From contig OX463820.1 in assembly GCA_949825045.1 (NCBI GenBank), positions 11,854,501 through 11,918,500 on the forward strand: 64,000 nucleotides of DNA. Direction: 5' to 3'. The position numbers and the translations under genes were made by a program. The notes under the pieces were generated by a model. That model was given only the letters and a program-made list of their open reading frames with translations, made no database searches and was not told the DNA's origin. The stretch comes from Argyresthia goedartella (Eukaryota > Arthropoda > Insecta > Lepidoptera > Argyresthiidae). This document shows, one piece after another, positions 42,723-51,579 of the stretch. Each line of letters opens with the position of its first letter. Positions within the stretch are counted from its first letter, which is position 1.

Positions 42723-43405
42723 GGACTGTATTTTGATGCACAACTGCATTCGTTTTTACGCCTTTCTCACAAAAATGTACCTCAGTTAAGCCCCAATAAG
42801 AGACTCCCAACCAAACAATGAACAAGGATGGAAAATGACCTCGTTGGACACGCGGAATACGGTTGCTCGTTTCTTCACTGCTGTGTGCGTACACCTTATC
42901 ATTTTGTTTGTTGTAGCTCTCTTCCAAGGTGGAAATTTTTTCATCCGAAAAAAGAATTTCCCGATGCTTTTTTCCCGTGTACCGCTTCAACAAAGCGCGG
43001 CATCTCTTCAGTCTCAGGTCCATTAAACGAGCGTCCAAACGATGTCCTGTTTTTCTTCGATATGCCCTAAGCCCTAAGTCTTCATTTGACACCCTTTTCA
43101 CCGTGGTCCTGCTTAACCCCATCTGAAGGGCCAACAGTTTCTGCTTACGTATGGGATTTCTTTGAATTCGCGCCTTCACAGCTTTTATCACTGCTGGAGT
43201 CCTAACAGAGCGAGGGCGACCACTTCTTGACCTGTCATCTACACTAGAGTCTTCATTGTATCGTTTTATGGTACGATAAACGAATCTTTTGGTTATATTC
43301 AAATTTTTCAGTAAGTCGAAAATCTGAATTGGCGCGTAACCGCAACGATGCAACGCAATAACTGCGACACGGTCTTCTTTAAGTGTCCACTTCTTAATTA
43401 AAAAT
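42723..43405 (-). pseudogene. mariner transposase, N-terminal half
   Basis: Two helix-turn-helix regions (RCGYAPIQIFDLLKNLNI; LALQMGLSRTTVKRV) flank a GRPRS motif, then the first catalytic Asp in ILFSDEK and KVYAHSSEE, VWLGVSYWGLTEV, KTNAVVHQNTVLK. The frame runs open to 42723 and stops at the BEL TSD; the missing remainder is at 35400-35022. An ATG is not evident in the upstream reading (WTLKEDRVAVIALHRC); the start has probably mutated. The protein would bind the inverted ends and excise the element. Confidence 0.85.
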
Positions 43406-43537
43406 GAGGAAAATTCTAAAAGTACACATTTTTATTTTCATGAAAAATTCGAAATTCGAATTCAATAAACTTTTTTGTGGCCAGCGTTCTAAATTCAAAA
43501 GTTTTTATTGTGTGACAGAACTTATGACCTGACTGTG

Positions 43538-43539
43538 TA

Positions 43540-43575
<36 letters not shown>

Positions 43576-43595
43576 CACATATTTAGATTTAGATT
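43538..43595. repeat. (TA)n and (agattt)n microsatellites
   Basis: A TA-rich run with two interruptions at 43538-43580 followed by three agattt units. It abuts the mariner end, which needs a TA target. Confidence 0.9.
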
Positions 43596-44175
43596 TAGAT
43601 TCCATACCATAGAGAAGACAGATATACGAAAAATTTGGATTCAAACTTCCAGCAAGCCCAAGATGATAAGGATAATTAAGGATTAAGGATTCACAGCAGT
43701 GACAGGTAGGCCCTTGCTCAGAAATACCGCTCATGTTTTACTACCGCAATGAATTAATGATAATTATCATCTGACGAAAATTTTAAAAACTGCCAATTTA
43801 TTTATCTAACTGACTGTAACAACATCCCGTCCAATTAAAGAAAAAAATTCTTCCCATTAAAATATTTGATATGTGCATATTCTCTTTTATTTTATTCCCA
43901 AATACACATAATAGGTCGCGTGCGCTTAAAAGTATGCAACCAGTTAAGCACGATTCACTTGATAGGATTACTTTTTGGCAAAGGCGTCTCCATAGAGAAT
44001 TTCGGCATGTCGCATCTGAGCGCAAATATTTTTATCAATGACAGCTGACACGCCCGCACTCGCCTCGCGCGTACTCTCTCGTCTAGAGGCCAGGCACATA
44101 TTTTATTCGAGCTAGCGTCTCTAGTATTTATACATTATTTTTTTTTATTTTTTTTTACTATTATTATTATGATAT
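43596..44175. other. Gene-free stretch
   Basis: No gene recognised; AT-rich apart from a gctgacacgcccgcactcgc segment near 44042-44061. Confidence 0.4.
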
Positions 44176-44179
44176 TAAA

Positions 44180-44524
44180 AACTTACCTTTAGACAAGTTT
44201 AAAATAATAATAAAACAGAAATTGTATAAAAAAGGTTACTACAGGATATCTGATTACTTAGAGGACAGATGTCCATGGGAATAGATTGTTTGAGTAACAG
44301 GCTGTTTCGATATATAATTAGCATTCATTTTGTAATTTGACAATATTTTATTTAAAAAAGGAAACGCAAAAGATGCGACGACTGTGGAGTTTCTTCGGTG
44401 AGCTCTTCTCCACAGATTCCGCCATTGGGTTAGTGAACTCACCCAAAAAAATGTAATGACGGATCTAAGTGATGTAACAACATCCTATGGAAATAAATGA
44501 TTTTTGATTTTGATTTTGATTTTG
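44180..44524 (+). mobile_element. LINE 3' end fragment with (ttttga)n tail
   Basis: The frame LYKKGYYRISDYLEDRCPWE then stop (44227-44284) matches the C-terminus of the LINE at 7880-7949 (KKGYYNVQDYLNDRTVWG). A 3' UTR follows and ends in repeated gattttga (about 44500-44524). A related but distinct subfamily. Confidence 0.7.
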
Positions 44525-44689
44525 ACTCAAAGTGTAGAAATGACTAAACACGAATAAAAGCAAATCACAAACCATCATTTCATCGGTAAGTCCTAAATTC
44601 GTTGTGTTTTGTAAAACAGTAAATTTCTTCTTGGTTTCACATGATTCACACTTTACGTTTTATTAGTATTGCCAGTTTTTCAATTGGGT

Positions 44690-44834
44690 TCTCACGATAC
44701 ACGTCTAACCTAGTGTGAGGGCCACCGGTAATCTTTACTACCTTTTTGATTCCTTAGAAACTACTTATTTTATTATGTGAATCTGTAAACTCTTTTGTGA
44801 AATAAATAATTATCTTATCTTATCTTATCTTATG
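44690..44834 (+). repeat. Probable LINE 3' UTR remnant with (ttatc)n tail
   Basis: A short unique block ends gtgaaataaataattatctt and continues as four more ttatc units, the style of microsatellite tail seen on other LINEs here. Confidence 0.4.
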
Positions 44835-44932
44835 CAAAATTTCCCCACAAATTACAACTATGCTCGCACCAAAGTGCTTTTCAACATGAGGTAATAAAAC
44901 TAGCATCGCCGTTTTCCATACGGGGTGGCAAA

Positions 44933-45820
44933 ATCACAGTTGTGACCAAACTCGGGCATACTTCGTAGTTACTAGGCGAATTTGCTTCAAAATCGATATC
45001 TGGGCATCCGGTTGGGGTTTAATCATAATTCTGATGTCAGATTTTAAAAAAGTAGCCTCAATCTTGAACTTCGTAGTGCTGGTCCGATTTGCTTCAACAT
45101 GATATCTGGGAATCCTGTTGGAATCCAATCATTAATCTGAAGTCAGATTTTGAAAAAGTTTCGTCCATCAAAATCGATATCTGGGGATCCAGTTGGATTG
45201 CAATCATGAGACCACCATTTTGAACTCCGGCTGGACATACCTTTATTGCTACATATTAAAATTATTAAAATTAAAAGGTACCGTGTGGTATATCAAATTA
45301 ACCCTCAGTTCACAGGGACGGGTCTAAAAGACACTTTTTCAAAATCTGAATTCAGAGACATGATCGGACTCCAACCAGATCCCCAGATATCGATTTTGTA
45401 GCAAATTGGACCAGTTACTACAAAGTTCAAGATTGCGGACACTTTTTCAAAACCTGAGTTCAAAGTCATGATCGGCTCCAACTGGATCCCCAGATATAAA
45501 TATTGAAGAAAATCGGACTAGTAACTACAGAGTTCAAAATGGCGGCCATTTTTCCCAAATCTGACTTCAGAATTATGGTAGAGTTCCAACCGCATCTCCA
45601 AATATCGATTTTGAAGCAAATCAGACCAGTTACCACGAATTTCAAAATGGCGGCCACTTTTTCACAATCTGACTTCAGAATCATGGTATAATTTCAACTG
45701 GATCCCCAGATATTGATTTTGAAGCAAATCGGACGAGTAACTACGAAATTCAAGATGGCGCCCCATTTTTAAAAATCTGACATCAGAATCATGATTGGGA
45801 CCCAACCGATATCGATATCG
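44933..45820. repeat. Inverted 108-bp satellite arrays
   Basis: 45320-45820 has about four tandem monomers of ~108 bp (ttcaaaatggcggcca at 45533 and 45641, ttcaagatggcg at 45749, ttcaagattgcgg at 45426). 44933-45215 holds about two to three degenerate monomers of the same sequence in the opposite orientation. Between them (45216-45320) the repeat is lost. Shared blocks include gaagcaaatcggac and tggatccccagatatcgatt. Confidence 0.8.
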
Positions 45821-45910
45821 ATTTTGATATTTTAAAGAATGATTTCACATCTCTTACTTCATTTCCAATTAAAAGATGGGGTCTGACAAACCCTTCGCGT
45901 GTAAGGCGGG

Positions 45911-46016
45911 GTCTTTTTTGACGCTACCTTAATAGGTAGCGTCAAAAAAGACATATAAGACTAAAAATAAAAGGATTAAATGAATACTTAGTCATTTTAT
46001 TTTCAGTCTTATATGT
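45911..46016. repeat. Two overlapping hairpins
   Basis: 45911-45929 / 45934-45952 are perfect 19-bp arms around 4 nt. 45951-45972 / 45995-46016 are 22-bp arms with one mismatch around 22 nt. They share two bases. Confidence 0.85.
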
Positions 46017-46854
46017 TTAGCAGCAGTTTAACAATTAGTTTATTACTTGAGAATAACATATGTAGTACATACCTGATATATTTCTATGCTATTCCACAGG
46101 TACTTCATTACAATAAAGAATTCAAATTAGTCACACTATTTGGTATGCGAAAGATTAGATAGGTAAGTTAATCAAATTAAGATAAAAAATAAATGAATTT
46201 CATACTTAACCGACATTCTGCTAACATATGGTTAAAAATAGTTTAGTTTATTTACCGAGTTTATTTATTTCGTTTATAGAATAGACGATCGAAAGTAATC
46301 CACCAAATTGAACAGTTTCCCTACTTTTTCCGGTAGTATTGCTTTATGTGGAAATTTTTGACAGGCACACAGATTAACAGGTCGCTAGCATAAGGCGAGC
46401 TTCTAACATGTTGGTACGCACACTAGCGTGCTAAAATTGGCTAGTTTTTACCGCTTTTATTCATATACTGATGCGCTGTCTAGTCTTTGTATATAATCTA
46501 AGCTTCTGAAGTAACATTGTAAAGTTTACTCATTGTTAAATTACCATTGTCCTTTCTTAGATTTTTCTGAAAATGAACACTATGTATAATTTCTCGGCTC
46601 CGTTCATTTAATGTATTCCCATAACCAGTGGTTTTGCTTTTGGCCATTATATCGCTCAAATAAAATTGTTGCGAAATAGTTAAAGAACAGACAGATATCG
46701 ATATGTCATCGACAAAATAAGTGGCACTTTGATAAAGTCATTTCCTAAATAAAGAGGTCAATATCATAATTACGATCAAAGGAGACTGACCATTCCCCGT
46801 ATGACTGCATATGTGACATTCAACAGCTAAAGCTGTCTAATGTAATGGTCAGTA
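46017..46854. other. Gene-free stretch
   Basis: No gene or repeat recognised. Confidence 0.4.
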
Positions 46855-46866
46855 TGGAGTTATACA

Positions 46867-47484
46867 TTATCATCACCAGCCTCTCAGGGGACCCACTGTT
46901 GGGTATAGGCCTCCTCATAAACACGCTATTCAGAACGGTCCTGCGCAACCCGCTTCCATTGGTTTCCTGCCACCCTCGCCATATCGTCGGACCATCTGGC
47001 GGATGGTCTGCCCACCGATCTTTGGCCTCCTCTTGGCCACACCTCTGTGACCGATCTGGTCCATCTTCGGTCTTCTCGCCTTGCCAAGTATCTTGCCCAC
47101 TTCCACTTAAGCCGTGCTATCCGCTTACCCACATCAGCCACCTTGGTTCGGCGTCTGATTTCGGTATTACGGATACGTTCTGACAACCTGATGCCTAGCA
47201 TGGCATGCTCCATGGCTCTTTGTCCATATATCAGCACCGTATGTGAGAGTGGGCAGTACACATTGGTTAAATACCTTTGTCTTCAGGCATTGACGGATCT
47301 TAGAGGTCAGAACATCCCTTAGTTTTGCGAAAGCAGCCCATCCTAGCTGGACTCGTCTAGCGATCTCCTTTACCTGGCTCTGTCGACCAAAAGACAAACA
47401 ATGTCCAATATATATATACTCCTCAACCACATCTAGGGGACAGTTATCCACAATAATGTCGATACCGTTGCTTGTGGGAGTGTC
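46867..47484 (-). mobile_element. 5'-truncated RTE-type LINE with 12-bp TSD
   Basis: Minus strand: DVVEEYIYIGHCLSF, ARRVQLGWAAFAKLRDVL, VFNQCVLPTLTYGAD, a frameshift, then QRAMEHAMLGIRLSERIRN, KWKWARYLARREDRRWT, SVGRPSARWSDDMARVAG and NQWKRVAQDRSE. This is the C-terminal part of an RTE-class RT protein. The direct repeat tggagttataca flanks it at 46855-46866 and 47485-47496. The 3' end reads gaggcctatacccaacagtg, typical of the group. Confidence 0.85.
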
Positions 47485-47496
47485 TGGAGTTATACA

Positions 47497-47722
47497 ACAA
47501 ATTCACATTTTTATTTATTTTTATTTTACTACTATCTTTTTCCCGCGGCGATCTTTGGAATGTACCAGCCTTGTAAAAGGTAGCTTATATTAAGTCAGGG
47601 TATATGCGTATGTACATTCCAAATTTCATCCTAATCCATTCAGAAGTTTTAGCGTGAGAGAGTAACAAATATATAAACGCACACACAGAAACTTTCGCAT
47701 TTATAATATTAGTGGGATTTAA
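47497..47722. repeat. Dispersed repeat ending in cgcatttataatattagtgg
   Basis: The block ccaaatttcatcctaatcca followed by gaaactttcgcatttataat and attagtgggat is a pattern I know from many insect intergenic repeats. Non-coding. Confidence 0.5.
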
Positions 47723-47824
47723 ATTTTCTGTTAAGTTTGCTGTCGCTACAAAATAGAGCATAGATTTCAAAATTCCGCAAAATTACGTCTCGTTTTCGTT
47801 CTCGTTATCATCAACATAGCCTGC

Positions 47825-48205
47825 GATATCTGTACCTCTGGAGATTTTTGAAACTGCCATTTGAGCAATGTAAAAACTATGTAAAAACTTCTTTGTCTAA
47901 AAAGGGATATTACAAATATTCAGGTTAACATAAATGGTAATAGTGCATAGTACTAATTTGAATCAACACACAACTCGCTGTTAATTATTTTGTTATTAGT
48001 AAATCCTGCATATTATTTAAAATAATTCATATTGTGATATTTATATTAATGATAATCTATTTTTAAAAGAGATCTAAAATACCATCTGTAGGAGTTTCTT
48101 AGCCCTGCTTCTCCCACAGTGGTACAATGTAGACACAGGCAAAAATGCCTTTTACTAAGTTTATGTAAATATCTACAGTAATAAAGAAATTTGGACTTTA
48201 ACTTC
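47825..48205 (+). mobile_element. LINE 3' fragment (family of 6602-8205)
   Basis: Reads LPFEQCKNYVKTSLSKKGYY in frame, matching 7848-7905, then the family 3' UTR (gagatctaaaataccatctg, ctcccacagtggtacaatgt, atctacagtaataaag). The stop precedes the normal C-terminus. Confidence 0.8.
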
Positions 48206-49254
48206 GACATCCGGGCCATAGAAAGCAATTATTTACTATCGTTATTTTGAGCAAGAGTTTCGTTCGTTCGTATCAGGGATACAAATATACGAATCAGAAA
48301 TAGTGCTGGTACATTTTGCGCTTGCTCGGCATATTTCCCGGCCAATATTGGTGGCTAAATTTAAACTGAAATCCTATTCTATGAATTGAAAGTGAAAATC
48401 TTATGGTGATCATATTTTTGAAATTTCATAGTTTTAACGGTGATTCAACTACCAACTTCAAAGAAAAAATCCATGCCTACGTATAAGTATTAAACGTGTA
48501 GGTACTATGCGGGATAGCAGCGCTTCACATCATGGCCTTCACATCATCACGTCCACTGGTCTGACTCTTGCTTAGTGCGTCAGAACAGTTGACGTAATAC
48601 TATTACGACACTTTTTATGTCATCAGTCCACCTGCCCCGGCTGACCTACACTAAGTCTGCCGTCTCGTAGTCTTCATTCTAGAAGAACTCATTTGTAAAT
48701 GGTATTTGGTTTTAACGTCGGCGCAATTATTGTACATGGGAAAAGCCTAGGTTTTTTCGAGAACAGAATTATACTAGAATTAGCCTCCTCGCTCAGGGAG
48801 TCACCTGCGGTGTTCAACCTTTACTTCGCTTCCTGTGATTTCAAGTGGGAGATTTAACTTGCAGGTGTTCTTGAATTTTCACTAAAATATTAATATTAAA
48901 ACTGAGTAGAAATATGATGTGACATATTTTAGCCCGTATTGCCTTGCTGGATAATGTAGAATATTTTATGGTAAAGGTAAGCTGTATTCTGTATAATGAG
49001 TCCCAATTTTACCGACTTTCACGTTATTATGTCATGAATTCTACATAGAGTTATTTTATTTTCTTTAGATGTAAGAGGTGACAATGGGGTTCCATCTGAG
49101 AGTAAGTGACAATTTGCGTATCCTATATTCACGCACAGTGACACGCATAAAATAAATAATAAAATAAAATGAAAATAGCCTTTATTCTACTAAAATCGAT
49201 ACATTAGTTATTAATAATTTATTGTGTTTAAATTGAGATTAATACAAGCATTAT
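48206..49254. other. Gene-free stretch
   Basis: No gene recognised. Confidence 0.4.
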
Positions 49255-49620
49255 ATAATATATAATGTGGCCCATTAATGTCCCCACCGAGGGGCATGGG
49301 TCTATTCCCGGATACGAGTAAGAATAAGCCATACTCCACCACGCTGGCTCAGTGCGGGTTGATGGAGGGGTGTCGGGCTAGTGGTCAACCCGACTGTCAG
49401 ATGCTGCATGCATTTAAAGCCTATTAGGGCCTCTGACCAGCTTTACGACGACCACCGAGTAGCTTTAAAAGCCGGGACCTACAGCTTAACGTGTCATCTG
49501 AAACACGGAAGCGCCCGAAACAAACGCCACATAGAAACGGACACCCATCCAGTACTCAGCCAGATGTTACTTCCCGCGCCACCGTTTGGCATGGGCGAAT
49601 ACAGCTAGGCCACGGACGCT
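49255..49620. repeat. Repeat family C, longer copy
   Basis: Contains aatgtccccaccgaggggca, gataagcc-like text and ccaccacgctggctcagtgc, matching 18893-19010 in the opposite orientation, and extends further with cctctgaccagctttacgac. Probably a LINE 3' end. Confidence 0.6.
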
Positions 49621-49694
49621 TCTACATTATATAATACAAGCTTTATTATTCACATAATTAAGTTAAAATAGCTACTTATTGACATCAATATTGT

Positions 49695-49862
49695 TGTTGA
49701 AGTAGCATCTTTAGCGTAGGCCTCCCCTAATTCTCTCCATTTATATATCCCTGGTTTGTGTCTCCAGTCTGCTCAGCCCATTTCCTTGAAAATATCCTCC
49801 CACCGTTTCTTGGTCTTCCTCTCAGTCTCTGGCCATTTCTAGGTACCAAGGTTTACTAGTCA
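49695..49862 (-). pseudogene. RTE-type LINE C-terminal fragment
   Basis: Minus strand reads RPRTKKRWEDIF-like text (from gaggaagaccaagaaacggt) followed by ADWRHKPGIYKWRELGEAYAKDAT with frame changes. It matches the extreme C-terminus of RTE proteins ('GRPxxRWxDDI...W..LxEAYA'). Confidence 0.5.
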
Positions 49863-50569
49863 TATCATAAAAGTGACTTGCTTTGAATTATGATAATTTT
49901 CATATTCTCTTTTAAGCGGCAATATCTTTTCCAAGCGATTGCAATCGTCTTGTTTATCTCATTTTCTATCGGGGATGTCAATAAAATGGCTAAGCCTAGG
50001 TATATATATTACGTTTTCTACAACTTTTTCGTTTACAGTTTTTAATTCTATGGCACCATTTGTAAGTAATTATTTTTGTTTTAGAAGAAGTGACAAACCG
50101 ACTTGCTGCATTCCTTTTCTCGGATCATGGTCTAGTCGAACACTTTTGGACACATGACTTATCTTTACGACAACTGAATAATTAATACTGATTCGTCGTG
50201 TGGAATTTCATTTATGCGCCCCCTAAAACACGCATCGGAAAGGTTCATGTTTTTGTCAGCAGGAGGGCTTGGAAATCTCAGTCAATTACTACTATTATTT
50301 GAAAGCGCTTTGGTAAGAACACATCTCTGAAGATAAAATACAAAATGACGTTTGTGCCCTGAAATGGGCACAAAATCTCTAAAAATACCAAAAAACCACT
50401 CTGTAATATTTAATAATTAATTTCGAGCAAGGTTTTATAAAATTTGTTCGTATTATCAAGAAAATCATTTCGCAATTTGTTTGCGCCGCCATGATATGTA
50501 AATGTTGCAAGTAGGAGGGGAAAAATCTCACAACCGCTAGTTTGTTGAATCCTAATCCTGCCGTAGTCT
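49863..50569. other. Gene-free stretch
   Basis: No gene recognised; AT-rich with scattered short repeats. Confidence 0.4.
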
Positions 50570-51200
50570 ATGATTTCAAATCGCTCATTTTGAAGAAAAC
50601 AATGTGAATGTGTGCGTGCAATACTCACATAAAGAAAAATTGCGTCGCACTTTTTGACGAAGTTTTGAAGACCACACTCCGCCTATGAGTTATTCTTTTA
50701 AGGTACCTTTAACCTTAATCTCTTCAAAATTGGTTTTGTTTAAATAAATGAACACTATGAATTTGAGTAAATACTCATAAATGCATCAAGTTCATTATTT
50801 GGACAACCTTATTTGAGCAAAGCCGACCTTGCCGCGATACTTGAATAGGCGCCAGTAAGGAAATTCATTGCTGGTGAGTTTTAACCATCAGCAATTTCCT
50901 GTGAAAATCCATTACTGTCGTTTTGTTTCAAAACTGGTTAAGTGCAAAAATAGTTTATCCAGAATTCGGTTATGTAAATACAGGCAGCCCAGAAAAAAAA
51001 AATCGCGGCGAACCAAAATCGTAGCGCGGTGAAGTTTTTTGCAATTTTCCATATTGTGTTCCTTCCACAGATATCGAGAGATAGGCCCTTGGCGCTAAGC
51101 ATGTATCGGAACCAGTGTCGCCGAAAATTAAGAACACGCACACATCTACACCACTCATACATCAATCTTTCCGCATTTTTTGGTCAGAGCAATGCATGCA
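50570..51200. repeat. Repeat family D, copy 1
   Basis: Blocks caatttcctgtgaaaatcca followed by ttactgtcg (about 50890-50920), cttatttgagcaaagccgac, and agatatcgagagatagg (about 51070) recur inverted at 58980-59000, 59040-59060 and about 58365-58385. No protein recognised. Confidence 0.5.
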
Positions 51201-51429
51201 CCTATCGTCCGAACACACCCAGACTACCGTAGGTACAGGTAGCTAGCCAAGCTAGTACTGGGACATTGCAAGGACAGCGTTTTTCATCAATCCATTATAA
51301 TTTATAGACAGTGCTATTTATGCCGGGTAATATATATAAAATAATACTTTGTTTGTGAATATGACATATTTATTTTACAAGAAATACCTATTACTATGTT
51401 TACAGGCTGTAACACATACGGGGTGCCAA

Positions 51430-51519
51430 GCCGAAAAGGATTGTTTGGGACATGATTTTGAACAACTTTCTCAATGCATCTGATTTGATCAGAGAAACGT
51501 TATTTTTTACTTCCCCATA
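51430..51519. repeat. Host repeat split by BEL copy 2 (left part)
   Basis: The tattttttacttccccata segment continues after the element as tgaatcagctgaccgctcgg (57529-57590). An unsplit relative lies at 13650-13720 (tttttcacttccccatacaa followed by atcagctgaagaccgctcgg). This gives an independent empty-site check of the insertion. Confidence 0.7.
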
Positions 51520-51579
51520 TGTTCATGATAAACAAACAAACACACATAGGTACGCCTTGTATTGCTTAGCGGTACGCAA

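Larger units (their letters stand above)
34415..43537 (-). mobile_element. mariner (DD37D type), opened by two LTR insertions
   Basis: The inverted ends are catagtcaggtcataagttc at 34415 and the complement of cacagtcaggtcataagttc ending at 43537, each next to a TA (34413-34414, 43538-43539). Inside, the solo LTR (34521-35012) and BEL element (35406-42717) each have perfect 5-bp TSDs. Subtracting both insertions and one TSD copy each leaves about 1309 bp, a normal mariner size. The transposase C-terminal half lies at 35022-35400 and its N-terminal half at 42723-43405, both minus strand. Confidence 0.9.
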
